DNA of 64,000 bases from Gemmatimonadaceae bacterium (lineage in GTDB: Bacteria > Gemmatimonadota > Gemmatimonadetes > Gemmatimonadales > Gemmatimonadaceae). The DNA is taken from contig JADLCY010000002.1 of NCBI GenBank assembly GCA_020846935.1, positions 124,001 through 188,000 on the forward strand, in the 5' to 3' direction. Made by a program: the position numbers and the translations under genes. A model generated the notes under the pieces. That model was not told the origin of the DNA and did not search any database. It worked only from the letters and a program-made list of their open reading frames with translations. Of the stretch, positions 1 through 10,207 are shown piece by piece (positions within the stretch are counted from its first letter, which is position 1; every line of letters starts with the position of its first letter).

Positions 1-2
1 AG

Positions 3-1981
<1,979 letters not shown>

Positions 1982-2188
1982 AGACGCGGCTGCACGCGCT
2001 CGCGCCCGCTGCTTTTCGCAATCTCGTGAGCGGGCTCCGCACCATGTCCCAACGGACGGGAACTCACTCCCACCGACGCGGTGCGAAATCGGGAGGTCAG
2101 TGCCGGCCAGTCGCCACGATGAGAAGGTGCCGCGACGTCCGGGCGCCGTGGGAGGTACCACGACGCCTCACGCGCCGATGTGGCGGAC

Positions 2189-2545
2189 TCACCGAATGAC
2201 GATCAGCCTGCCCTGCATCGTGGGATGTAGTGAACAGCGATAGGAAAGCTCGGCGCCATCAGACACGACCACGCGGCCGCTCATTCCCTCGGCAAGGGTT
2301 CCTGTGTCCCAGCCGCTGGCCCCGCTGGCGGTTGCCGTATGCGGGAAGATGTCGCGATTGACCCAGACCACCGTGTCACCCACGGCCACGTTGAGTTCGG
2401 CGGGGTGGAACGCCAGGCCACTGATCTCCACCGTGTGAACTCGGGGCGCGGGCGTGTTGCCACAGGCAAGCAACGCGCCGGTTCCGAGAGCGAGTGTCAG
2501 CGCGACGACGAACCGCCGCGCTGAGCCACGCGTCGACCTGGTCAC
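2189..2545 (-). CDS. Cupredoxin-domain lipoprotein (plastocyanin/amicyanin-like)
   Basis: This is a 118-residue blue-copper protein. An N-terminal hydrophobic segment ends in the lipobox-like LLACGN, so it is probably a lipid-anchored periplasmic protein. The cupredoxin fold follows, with type-1 copper ligands visible as His in FPHTATA and Cys, His and Met in RCSLHPTM. The role would be electron transfer to or from a periplasmic partner. The start overlaps the stop of the DUF4142 gene by four bases (ATGA), so the two form one leftward operon. They face a predicted Fe-S regulator across a palindromic intergenic region, which suggests redox or metal control. Confidence 0.85.
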   Translation of the reverse strand: MTRSTRGSARRFVVALTLALGTGALLACGNTPAPRVHTVEISGLAFHPAELNVAVGDTVVWVNRDIFPHTATASGASGWDTGTLAEGMSGRVVVSDGAELSYRCSLHPTMQGRLIVIR

Positions 2546-3102
2546 CTGGACCCTGTCGTTCCGAGTTCGCTGCGGAGCTGCTTTGCGTGCGCGAGATGCG
2601 CTGCGATCGCGGGCCGAACGTCGCTCAGCAGCTTCTTGAGTTCCGCGTTGTCGGTGGTGGGAATGAGCACACCGTCCAGGGCGCCGAGTACGGCCTCGTG
2701 ATAGGCAACCTCGCGGTCCATGTACGCGCGATCAAAGGCGGCACCAGTTGTCTTCTCCAGCGCCGCACGGGCTGCGGTGGCGCCACTCACGAGCGACTTG
2801 CTCACCGCATTGTCGGTTGGTGTGACGCCGAGCTTGCTCGCGAGGGCAGCGGCCTGGGCGTTCACCGCCGAGTGATCCGTGATCATCGTCACGGCGAACC
2901 GCCGCACACCCTCGGCGCGCGCCCGCGTCTGGGCGAACTTCGCCAGTTCGATGTCGATGGAGTTGGCCGTCACCGCGACGTGGGCGACTTCGGGGTCCGT
3001 CAGGTTGGGCGGAGGTGCCTTGGTCGTGGCTTGCGCCGAGAGGGTGGGCGCGAACAGCAAGGCGGCGGCGGAAATGGCATAGGGCAGAGCACGGTGGCGC
3101 AT
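2542..3102 (-). CDS. DUF4142 secreted protein
   Basis: The 186-residue protein has a cleavable-looking signal (ending near LSAQA) and a helical DUF4142 domain: DPEVAHVAVTANSIDIELAKF, then a long helix with MITDHSAVN and a C-terminal KKLLSDVRPAIAAHLAHA segment. DUF4142 proteins are exported ferritin-like helical bundles of unknown biochemical role, often found with stress or metal genes. It is the first gene of a two-gene operon with the cupredoxin lipoprotein. The 110 bases upstream hold a perfect inverted repeat shared with the divergent regulator, the probable control point. Confidence 0.85.
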   Translation of the reverse strand: MRHRALPYAISAAALLFAPTLSAQATTKAPPPNLTDPEVAHVAVTANSIDIELAKFAQTRARAEGVRRFAVTMITDHSAVNAQAAALASKLGVTPTDNAVSKSLVSGATAARAALEKTTGAAFDRAYMDREVAYHEAVLGALDGVLIPTTDNAELKKLLSDVRPAIAAHLAHAKQLRSELGTTGSR

Positions 3103-3152
3103 CAGGTCCTCGGAGGTCGATTGGATGGGTCAAGATTGGCGTATAAACCAGC

Positions 3153-3185
3153 TTTGTCAAGTGTTTACTAGTATTACTTGACAAA
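3153..3185. promoter_or_regulatory. Perfect inverted repeat between divergent genes (probable operator)
   Basis: The arms TTTGTCAAG (3153-3161) and CTTGACAAA (3177-3185) are exact reverse complements separated by 15 bases, with a small TACTAGTA palindrome near the centre (3166-3173). Each arm contains TTGACA reading outward, the consensus -35 hexamer, once towards the DUF4142 gene and once towards the regulator. A loose GATTCT -10 lies 18 bases after the rightward TTGACA, and would give an almost leaderless regulator transcript. The most economical reading is an operator for the adjacent SufR-like protein that covers both promoters. Confidence 0.65.
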
Positions 3186-3212
3186 TAGCGCACCACCCGA
3201 TGATTCTCAGCT

Positions 3213-3896
3213 GTGCCCGACCTGACCCGACTCCTCTTCGGCGAGACCCAAGCACGCCTCCTGGCGCTGCTGCGGCGCGGACCGCGCTCGATCATGTCGC
3301 TGGCGCAGGCGCTTGGCATTACCGACAACGCCGTCAGGCTTCACGTCACCGAGCTGAGGCGGGATGCGCTCGTCGACGACGTCGGCGTGGATCGCGACAC
3401 GGGCGGAAAGCCAGCCCGCCTGTATGGGCTCACTGGGAAAGGCGAAGAACTCTATCCCAAGGCGTATGCACTGGTCCTGAACGAACTCGTGGCAGAACTG
3501 GTCCGTACCCAGGGCCACGAGGGTGCCATCGACCTGCTCAGGGGAGTCGGAACGCGGCTGGCGCCCGCGCGGGGTGGTTCCTCGAGCGAGACGTCGGACC
3601 TCGAGTCGCGGGTCAGCGCCGCGGCCGCTGCGCTGCGCGATCTCGGGGCCGACATCGACACGGTGCCCCTGAACGGCGGTGGGTGGCGGCTGCAGGGGTA
3701 CGCGTGTCCGCTGACCGCCGTCACTGGCGCGCATCGCGAAGTTTGCGAAGTCGTGCGGACGATCGTCGCGGCAATCGCTGGACAGCCCGTGGAGGAGTGC
3801 TGCGATCGCACCGGAGAGCGGTCTCGATGCGCGTTCGAGATCGTCCCGACCAACGACAACGGGCGCGGTGAGGATCCACCGCGCCCGCTGTCCTGA
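3213..3896 (+). CDS. SufR-like helix-turn-helix regulator with Fe-S cysteine motif
   Basis: This 227-residue protein, starting at GTG, has an N-terminal winged helix (MSLAQALGITDNAVRLHVTELRR, residues about 28-50; the wing carries DRDTGGKPARLYGLT). The C-terminal sensor domain carries Cys165 in GYACPL, Cys178 in HREVCEV, Cys196/197 and Cys206. This resembles the cysteine pattern of SufR, which binds a [4Fe-4S] cluster and represses Fe-S assembly genes. No suf genes are nearby. Its divergent neighbours are the DUF4142/cupredoxin pair, so its target is more likely that operon and itself. The Fe-S assignment rests on the cysteines alone. Confidence 0.75.
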   Translation: MPDLTRLLFGETQARLLALLRRGPRSIMSLAQALGITDNAVRLHVTELRRDALVDDVGVDRDTGGKPARLYGLTGKGEELYPKAYALVLNELVAELVRTQGHEGAIDLLRGVGTRLAPARGGSSSETSDLESRVSAAAAALRDLGADIDTVPLNGGGWRLQGYACPLTAVTGAHREVCEVVRTIVAAIAGQPVEECCDRTGERSRCAFEIVPTNDNGRGEDPPRPLS

Positions 3897-3909
3897 GCCT
3901 TGCAGGCGT

Positions 3910-5928
3910 TTAGGAGACCGTCGCGCTCTTCAGGTCGTTGATCGCCTTGAGCAGAAGCTGCATGCGCTTGGGATCGCACGAACCACGCGCATCGCCTTCG
4001 AGCTGGGTGGCCAGCGTCGAGAGCTGCTGCGACCGCTGGGCGCCCGGAGCGCGTTCGGCTGACGCGATCGCACCGCGCACGGCGCTGATGCGTGCCGCCG
4101 AGAGACACCGGTTGCGCTCGAGCTGATCGACGAACGACTTGGCAAGGGCAAACGAGGGAGGCCACTCGATGAGCGGCTGACCCTGTGCGTTGAGATGCGT
4201 CCAGCGCACGGTCTTCGCCGCGTCGATTTCGTTCTGCGAGATGTACTGCGTCGGCACGAGATCGGCGACGTCCAGACCACGGGCGATCTCGGAGCTCACG
4301 ATCGCGCCGTTGTACCAGTACACGCTCCAGGAGCCGCCCATCCGCATCGTGGTGGAGTCGACCGGGCCACGATCGAAGTACGCGACCTCGAACGGCTTGG
4401 CCGGGTCGGTCCAGTCGAACACTGACACGCCGCCCTGATACCACGCCTGAATCATCACGTCGCGTCCCGGGATCGGGATGAGCGAGCCGTTGTGCGCAAC
4501 GCAGTTTTCGTTGGCGGTCTGGATCGTCGGAATCTTGTAATAGCTCTGGAACTTGAGCTTGCGATTCTCGATGGTGAAGATCGCGTCCGCGCCCCACTCC
4601 GGCTTGTCGCCCGCGCGGCACTTGGGCGCGCCACCGCCGCCCCACTCATCCGAAAAGAGCAGCTTGGTGCCGTCGTTGTTGAACGTGGCCGAGTGCCAGT
4701 ACGCAAAGTTGGAATCGGCAACGGCGTCAAGACGAACCGGGTTCACCGGATTGCTGATGTCGAGCAGGATGCCGTGGCCCTCGCACGCGCCGCCAGCGAG
4801 ACCGAGCGACGGGTACACCGTGATGTCATGGCACTGCCGGAACGGCGAGATGTCGGAGACACCAGGCGTGGCCTGCTGTCCCATCTGGCCGGCAAAGACG
4901 CGGTCGATGATGCCCTGCAGTCCGGCTCGCAGCGCGGCGCTGTCGGCAGCCGTCGCCGCTGCCGCACCTGCTCCCCCGCGCGCCTTCACGATGCTGTCGA
5001 GCGCCGGGCGAACGAAGCCGGCACCAACCACCATCTCCATACGGGTCGCCGGGTTCACGGCGATGAAGCCGCCGGACGCGCGCGCCGCTGCGATCTGGCG
5101 CTGCTGAACAGCGATGTCTTCCTGCGAGGCGCCGTGCGTCGGGTTTGCCTTGAGTCCGGCAAAGATGTTCGCGCGGTTCACCACGGCCGACGCCGACGGG
5201 TTCGCCAGCGGCACCTTGATGATCTCGATGCGCATCAGCGACGAGTTCGCGTCCTGCTGGGGCGTCTGCGCGTAGCAGCCCGCCAACTCGTTCGGCGACC
5301 GCACCGGCGCCGAGCCGGACACATAGATGTAGATGTTCTCCTTGTCCTTCGGATCCTCGAGCACCGTGTGCGTGTGCGAGCCGCGGCACGTCTGCACGTT
5401 GGCGACGAGCTTCGGATTGCGGATGTCCGAGATGTCGAACACGCGGACGCCGCGGAACCGCTCCTTGCTCACCGAGTCGGGGCCGGCGGGATTCGGGCTC
5501 CCGGGCTTGCAATCGAGCCGGCCGTTGTACGCTTCGGCCGACATGAACATCAGGTTGCGATACACCGACACGTCGTTTTGCGATGCCGGACAGGAATACG
5601 CGGTGACCAGGACCGGGTTCGCCGGATCCTTGATGTTCCAGATCACGGGGCCGTTGTAGTTGCCCTGGATGGCGTAGTCGCCGACGAACGCGAGGTCGGA
5701 GTTGGTGATGCCGAGGAAGCCCGGCGGCGAGACCGCCTTGGCGACGACCTTCATGCCGGTGGTGGCCTCACCCGCGTCCATGAGGCCGGCCTTGAGGCCG
5801 ACCCGGGCGTCCATGCGGGGGTCGCGGGCCGGCTGGGGCGTCGGCGTGGGGGTCGCGCCACCGCAGCCCGCAGCCGCGACCAACGCGGCGGCGAACATCA
5901 GGCGGGGACTCGTGCGTGAAAAGCGCAT
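3910..5928 (-). CDS. LVIVD-repeat lipoprotein
   Basis: The 672-residue product starts with a lipoprotein signal (VAAAGCGG lipobox) and a short Pro/Thr linker. The rest is a beta-propeller-like series of LVIVD repeats: GPVIWNIKDPANPVLV, RGVRVFDISDIRNPKLV, HGILLDISNPVNPVRL and GGVSVFDWTDPAKPFEV. About 150 residues of lower similarity, including an Ala-rich helix, are inserted in the middle (about residues 270-350). A helical tail follows the propeller. Such proteins are cell-surface and of unknown role. The start is preceded by GAGGA at suitable spacing. A DUF305 lipoprotein lies 14 bases upstream in the same direction, so the two are probably co-transcribed. Confidence 0.85.
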   Translation of the reverse strand: MRFSRTSPRLMFAAALVAAAGCGGATPTPTPQPARDPRMDARVGLKAGLMDAGEATTGMKVVAKAVSPPGFLGITNSDLAFVGDYAIQGNYNGPVIWNIKDPANPVLVTAYSCPASQNDVSVYRNLMFMSAEAYNGRLDCKPGSPNPAGPDSVSKERFRGVRVFDISDIRNPKLVANVQTCRGSHTHTVLEDPKDKENIYIYVSGSAPVRSPNELAGCYAQTPQQDANSSLMRIEIIKVPLANPSASAVVNRANIFAGLKANPTHGASQEDIAVQQRQIAAARASGGFIAVNPATRMEMVVGAGFVRPALDSIVKARGGAGAAAATAADSAALRAGLQGIIDRVFAGQMGQQATPGVSDISPFRQCHDITVYPSLGLAGGACEGHGILLDISNPVNPVRLDAVADSNFAYWHSATFNNDGTKLLFSDEWGGGGAPKCRAGDKPEWGADAIFTIENRKLKFQSYYKIPTIQTANENCVAHNGSLIPIPGRDVMIQAWYQGGVSVFDWTDPAKPFEVAYFDRGPVDSTTMRMGGSWSVYWYNGAIVSSEIARGLDVADLVPTQYISQNEIDAAKTVRWTHLNAQGQPLIEWPPSFALAKSFVDQLERNRCLSAARISAVRGAIASAERAPGAQRSQQLSTLATQLEGDARGSCDPKRMQLLLKAINDLKSATVS

Positions 5929-5942
5929 TCCTGATTCCTCGG

Positions 5943-6587
5943 TTATGGGGTGTTTCCTTCGAGCAGCATCTGCAACATCCGCTTGATCTCGGTGGTCTGA
6001 TCCACCGAGACGTCCGCGGCGAACTTGAAGACCGTTTCATCGAGGGCCGCGCCGTTCGAGGCCAGCAGCGTGTCGACCATGGTCACCGCACCCCGATGGT
6101 GCTGGATCATGAACGTGAGAAAGAGCCGGTCGAACTCGGGGCCGCGTGCGGCGTCGAGTTGCCTGAGCTGCGCGTCCGTCAGCATTCCCGGCATCGGCAT
6201 CACGTGATCCATGCCGTTCATCTTCATCGGCATTCCGGCTGGATTCGGCGTCGGAACCTCGAGGTTCCGGTCACGCAACCATGTCTGCATCAGACGGATC
6301 TCGTCGGTCTGCGCGTTGATGATCCGTTCCGTGAGGCGGATGAGTGCGGGACTCGCGCCGCGCGACGGCGCCCATTCGGCGATCTGGATCGCCTGGGCAT
6401 GATGGTGGATCATACCCGACATGAAATCGATGTCGGCCTTGGTGTACGGATAGCGAAGGCTGTCGGCGCGGGCACGCTCCCGCGCGGCCTCGGGGCCCAT
6501 TCGAGTGAGCGACGCAGGAGCGCCGGAGGACGCGCACGCCGTGAGCAGCGCAGCGCCGGCCAGAAGGGCGAAGTGTCGGGGTATCAT
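5943..6587 (-). CDS. DUF305 lipoprotein
   Basis: I start this 214-residue protein at 6587 because the next 20 residues form a clean lipoprotein signal ending in LLTACASS; the longer open frame upstream is Arg/Pro-rich and looks non-coding. The DUF305 four-helix domain is clear from two His-rich repeats: DFMSGMIHHHAQAIQIAEWA and, about 100 residues later, FLTFMIQHHRGAVTMVDTLL. The domain is ferritin-like, and histidines plus a Met-rich loop (PMKMNGMDHVMPMPGM) suggest metal, possibly copper, binding. That role is inference. It sits immediately upstream of the LVIVD lipoprotein gene in one probable operon. Confidence 0.85.
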   Translation of the reverse strand: MIPRHFALLAGAALLTACASSGAPASLTRMGPEAARERARADSLRYPYTKADIDFMSGMIHHHAQAIQIAEWAPSRGASPALIRLTERIINAQTDEIRLMQTWLRDRNLEVPTPNPAGMPMKMNGMDHVMPMPGMLTDAQLRQLDAARGPEFDRLFLTFMIQHHRGAVTMVDTLLASNGAALDETVFKFAADVSVDQTTEIKRMLQMLLEGNTP

Positions 6588-6758
6588 GGGGACGGAGCGC
6601 AGGTTGGACACACCGGAATGGAGGTCCGTTGGCATCGTAATCTCTGCGCTGGCGCGGTGACTGGCCACTGGGCAGGGCCGAGGACAGCCGGTCCGTCCAT
6701 CAGGGGTTTGGGCGCGGGACGGAACGCGCGGCCCCAACGACACGTGGCGAGGAACGGG

Positions 6759-7235
6759 CTATCGGCTCCTCATGTGCTCGACGAGCTGATCCAGCACCTG
6801 ACCCCACCCGGCGTGGAACCCCATGTCTTCGTGGCGTTTGCGGGTCTCCGCGTCGCGATGGATCGCGGTGGCGGTGTAGCGCGTCCCTCCACCCTCATCC
6901 TTCAGTTGCACCATCGCCGTCATGAAGGGCTCGGCCGTCGGGCGAAAGCCGGGGCCGAGTGCGTCGGTGAACACGAGGCGCTCCTGTGGCACGACCTCGA
7001 GGTAGCAGCCCGTGTTCGGGTAGAGCGTCCCGTCGGGTGACCGCATGACGGTGTGGCAGCGTCCGCCGGGCCGCAGATCAATCTGGACGTCGGCGATGCT
7101 CCAGGGTCGCGGCGCAAACCACACCTTGAGGTGTTCGGGTCGCGTCCACGCCTCCCAGACGAGGGCGCGGGGTACATCGACCACCCGGTCGAGGACGAGG
7201 TCGAGTTCGGGATCGGGCGTGAAGAGCGTGGTCAT
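6759..7235 (-). CDS. SRPBCC/AHSA1-domain protein
   Basis: This 158-residue protein carries the activator-of-Hsp90-ATPase-like START fold: the opening VLDRVVDVPRALVWEAWTRP, then HLKVWFAP, a DLRPGGRC beta strand, and a closing amphipathic helix (DMGFHAGWGQVLDQLVEH). These bind hydrophobic ligands in a helix-grip cavity; no substrate is known. The start overlaps the stop of the ArsR-type regulator by four bases. ArsR-SRPBCC pairs are very common, and the regulator usually controls the pair. Confidence 0.87.
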   Translation of the reverse strand: MTTLFTPDPELDLVLDRVVDVPRALVWEAWTRPEHLKVWFAPRPWSIADVQIDLRPGGRCHTVMRSPDGTLYPNTGCYLEVVPQERLVFTDALGPGFRPTAEPFMTAMVQLKDEGGGTRYTATAIHRDAETRKRHEDMGFHAGWGQVLDQLVEHMRSR

Positions 7236-7570
7236 GGCTGGCGTTTGTGGAGTGCGGTGACGTAGGCGTCGAATTGGTCGAGTCGATCCTCCCAGAGCTG
7301 GCGCTGCCTGACGAGCCAGTGCTCCGCCTGACGAAGGCGGGCGGGGGCGAGCTGGTACGTGCGCACACGCCCCCGCTTGGATGAGGTGACGAGCCCGCTG
7401 TCCTCGAGCACGCGCAGGTGTGCGACGAACGACGGGAGGGCCATGTCGAACGGTTCTGCGAGTTCGCTGACCGAGGCGGGTGTTCGGCTCAGGCGCTCGA
7501 TCACGCGCCGGCGCGTGGGATCGGCGATGGCGCGGAAGACGTCGCTGACGGAATCAACGGTGGCAGGCAT
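7232..7570 (-). CDS. ArsR-family winged-helix regulator
   Basis: A compact 112-residue ArsR/SmtB-type repressor: VFRAIADPTRRRVIERL at the N-terminus, the recognition region VSELAEPFDMALPSFVAHLRVLEDSGLV, then the wing SSKRGRVRTYQL. No cysteine metal-binding motif is present, which fits the subgroup paired with SRPBCC proteins rather than a metal sensor. It is the first gene of a two-gene operon. A consensus-like promoter ends only five bases before its ATG, so the transcript may be leaderless. Confidence 0.88.
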   Translation of the reverse strand: MPATVDSVSDVFRAIADPTRRRVIERLSRTPASVSELAEPFDMALPSFVAHLRVLEDSGLVTSSKRGRVRTYQLAPARLRQAEHWLVRQRQLWEDRLDQFDAYVTALHKRQP

Positions 7571-7575
7571 GGCCG

Positions 7576-7604
7576 AGAATACACCTTCAACTTACTAAGG
7601 TCAA
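7576..7604 (-). promoter_or_regulatory. Sigma-70-type promoter of the ArsR-SRPBCC operon
   Basis: On the minus strand, TTGACC (7604-7599) is followed after exactly 17 bases by TATTCT (7581-7576), close to consensus. The -10 ends five bases before the ATG at 7570, so transcription would start at or next to the start codon. An imperfect dyad (ACTTA on one side, TAAGT on the other) overlaps the -35 and spacer and could be the binding site of the ArsR protein itself. Confidence 0.6.
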
Positions 7605-7858
7605 CAGCTAAGTATCTGCACGAGCCGCCCAGCGAGAGCACCCGGACGGCTCAGCTCCTCGTGGACACCCCTGCGTGGAGCCAGGCATGGCCAGCGCCCC
7701 GTGGTGCGTCGACCGTATCGACGCGCGTCAGGCGGCAGGGCGCGAGTGTCACCGTGGGCGAGCCGCACACCGACGGGCGTCAGTCTCGTCGAGCCACCTG
7801 TACCAGGTGCGGGTCGACATCGAGATTGCGAGACACCGCCGCGCTCTGGAGGCTTCAG

Positions 7859-8986
7859 GTGATTGATCGTCGAGGGTTCGTCAAACAATCCGCTGCGCTC
7901 CTGGGCGCTGGCATCGCCGGTTCACGACTGAGTGCACCCATCGCATACGGCTCGGTCGCGGCCGCGGCGCCGATTCGCGTGCTCATCCTCGGCGGCACAG
8001 GTTTCATCGGGCCACACCTGGTGCGCGCACTCGTCGACCGTGGGCACACGGTCAGCACCTTCACGCGCGGCCGGCGCGACGGCAACCTGCCCGCGGGGGT
8101 GGAGCGACTCGTTGGTGATCGCACGATCAACGATACCATTCCGCGCGGAGACCTGCGCGCGCTCGAAGGGCGCCGCTGGGATGCGGTGTTCGATGACTCG
8201 GCGACCGATCCACGCTGGGTCCGGCAGTCGACGCATGTGCTCCGGGAGTCCAGCCGCTACCTGTTTGTCTCGTCGACGGGTGTGTTCCTGCCGTACCTCA
8301 CGGCGAACAACAACGAGGAGGCGCCGGTCGTGCTCACCCCCGCCAACTCCCCCGACTACGGCGTGCGCAAGGCCCAGTCGGAGCGCGTGGTGATGGAGGC
8401 GTTCGGCGATCGCGGGTGCGTGGTGCGACCCGGGTACATCGTCGGCCCCGGGGACGTGACGGATCGCTTCTCCTACTGGCCCCAACGATTCGCTGCCGGC
8501 GGCGAGATCCTGGTGCCTGGCAAGCGCACCGATCCGTCGCAGTTCGTTGACGTGCGCGACCTCGTGGCCTTCATGGTTGGCCTGATCGAACAGCAGCGGG
8601 GCGGGACGTGGAACGTGACCGGGCCGGCACGCCGCATCGGCTTTGGCGACTTCATCGATACCGCACACCGGACGCTCAACCCATCAGCCAGCCTGACCTG
8701 GGTCGATGACTACGCCTTCCTTGAAGCCAACCGGATCACCTACGCCGTGCCCTGGCTGATTCCGGCCGGAGAGAACGCGTACCACATGCAGATCGACAAC
8801 CGCAAGGCGCTCGCGGCCGGGCTCACACTGCGTCCGATGGCCGACACGCTGCGCGATACGCTCGCCGACTGGCCCAACCGCCTCTCGCTGCTTCCACCCG
8901 GCGAGGCTCCCAACTTCCGCTGGATCACTCCGCAGAAGGAGCGCGAGATCCTGGCCAGGTGGACGCGCGATCGCCCCGGGAGGTAG
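7859..8986 (+). CDS. Twin-arginine-signal NAD-dependent epimerase/dehydratase-like protein
   Basis: The protein is 375 residues from a GTG at 7859, with GGAGG at 7848-7852 as a near-perfect ribosome site. Its first residues give a Tat-like signal (DRRGFVKQSAALLGAGIAG), followed by an extended SDR domain opening with the Rossmann motif LILGGTGFIG. The usual YxxxK appears as DYGVRKAQSE, with SSTGVF upstream as the Ser-containing strand. The C-terminal half binds the sugar-like substrate in this superfamily. A Tat-exported epimerase is unusual: a folded protein with bound NAD may be exported, or the pair of arginines may be a relic. Upstream open frame to 7418 is non-coding in appearance. Confidence 0.8.
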   Translation: MIDRRGFVKQSAALLGAGIAGSRLSAPIAYGSVAAAAPIRVLILGGTGFIGPHLVRALVDRGHTVSTFTRGRRDGNLPAGVERLVGDRTINDTIPRGDLRALEGRRWDAVFDDSATDPRWVRQSTHVLRESSRYLFVSSTGVFLPYLTANNNEEAPVVLTPANSPDYGVRKAQSERVVMEAFGDRGCVVRPGYIVGPGDVTDRFSYWPQRFAAGGEILVPGKRTDPSQFVDVRDLVAFMVGLIEQQRGGTWNVTGPARRIGFGDFIDTAHRTLNPSASLTWVDDYAFLEANRITYAVPWLIPAGENAYHMQIDNRKALAAGLTLRPMADTLRDTLADWPNRLSLLPPGEAPNFRWITPQKEREILARWTRDRPGR

Positions 8987-9158
8987 GGCGGTGCGGGGAG
9001 CGGGGCGTCCTCCGGACGGAGCGTGCCTGGCGCTCGATCGGGTACGGGAACGATCGGCTCCGATGATATGCGCAACGTGAGGGGCCGGCTTGCGGGCGCG
9101 GGCCTGGGGACCGAATGTATCGGCCGGCCTTCCCTACCTACCTCCTGCCGGCTCCCTC

Positions 9159-10055
9159 ATGAAGCAATTCCTCTTCGGCGCCGCGATGCTCCTCGGCGCG
9201 AACGCGATCAGTGCGCAGAACCCCGCCCCGCGCAGCATGGGCGGCGGCGACTGCGCGCAGAACCGATGGAACTGCGCCGACACGCCCAATCCGCTCAGGG
9301 CGCCCGCCACAGTATGGCTGGAGGAGATGACGTGGATGGACGTGCGCGACGCGATCGCGGCGGGCAAGAAGACGGTGATTGTTCCTACCGGGGGCATGGA
9401 GCCCAACGGTCCGTGGCTGGCAACCGGCAAGCACAACTACGTGCTCCACGCCAACTGCGACGCCATCGCACGGAAGCTCGGCAACGCGCTCTGCGCACCC
9501 ATCGTGAAGTTCGTTCCCGAGGGCCGCATTGATCCGCCGAGCGGGCACATGACCAGCCCGGGCACGATCAGCATGCGCGAGGAGACGTTCCGTGCGGTGC
9601 TCACGGACATCGTGGCCAGCCTCCGGCAGAGCGGCTTCACCACGATCATCCTCATTGGAGACAGCGGCGGCAACCAGGGCGGGCAGCGTGCGGTGGCCGA
9701 TTCGCTGACGACCATCTGGAAGGGAGCGCCGATCGTCGCGCACGTGCAGGAGTACTACGACTACGCCGGCGCCAAGAAGCACATGGAGTCGAAAGGCATC
9801 GTCGAGCGGTCTCCCGAGAACCTGCACGACGACCCGGTGATTGCGCTCAACATGTTCATCGACGACCCGAACTCGATCCGCTATGACGAACGGGTGAAGG
9901 CGGGCACAGCAACGATCAACGGCGTGTCACTCGCCGACCGCCGCAAGGCGACGGAGTGGGCGAAGGAGATCGTGGCGTTCCGCACGAGCGTCACGGTGGA
10001 CGCGATCCACAGGGCGATCGCCAACAAAGGCACGCTGCCGGCCCCGGCACGCTGA
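9159..10055 (+). CDS. Creatininase-family protein with altered metal site, secreted
   Basis: This 298-residue protein starts with a signal peptide (ending NAISAQ). The creatininase fold is recognisable: VIVPTGGMEPNGPWLATGK, the SGHMTSPGTISM loop and IILIGDSGGNQGG. In characterised members these positions read EQHG, LP-x-TD and a NGH segment that supply metal ligands. Here the first His is Asn (MEPNG), the Asp position is in KHN and the His before the Gly-Gly-Asn is lost (GDSGGN). It may bind metal differently or have lost the amidohydrolase activity. The short Cys pair near the N-terminus (GDCAQNRWNC) could form a disulfide in the periplasm. Function unknown. Confidence 0.75.
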   Translation: MKQFLFGAAMLLGANAISAQNPAPRSMGGGDCAQNRWNCADTPNPLRAPATVWLEEMTWMDVRDAIAAGKKTVIVPTGGMEPNGPWLATGKHNYVLHANCDAIARKLGNALCAPIVKFVPEGRIDPPSGHMTSPGTISMREETFRAVLTDIVASLRQSGFTTIILIGDSGGNQGGQRAVADSLTTIWKGAPIVAHVQEYYDYAGAKKHMESKGIVERSPENLHDDPVIALNMFIDDPNSIRYDERVKAGTATINGVSLADRRKATEWAKEIVAFRTSVTVDAIHRAIANKGTLPAPAR

Positions 10056-10071
10056 CAGAACCGATCGCGTT

Positions 10072-10096
10072 GCCCGGCCGAGCAACCGCGCCGGGC
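10072..10096. terminator. Hairpin between convergent genes
   Basis: GCCCGGC (10072-10078) and GCCGGGC (10090-10096) are exact reverse complements with an 11-base loop, placed in the 150-base gap between two convergent genes. There is no T-tract on either side, so it would be at best a weak or Rho-assisted bidirectional terminator. Confidence 0.35.
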
Positions 10097-10207
10097 ACCG
10101 CCGCACTTCTGCCGTGGTCCTGAGACTCGTCCCGGTGGCCGGAGCCTCGAGCGGTAGCACGCGGCGAGACAGTCCTTCACGGCAGCGCGGGTGGCGACAG
10201 ACTCCGC

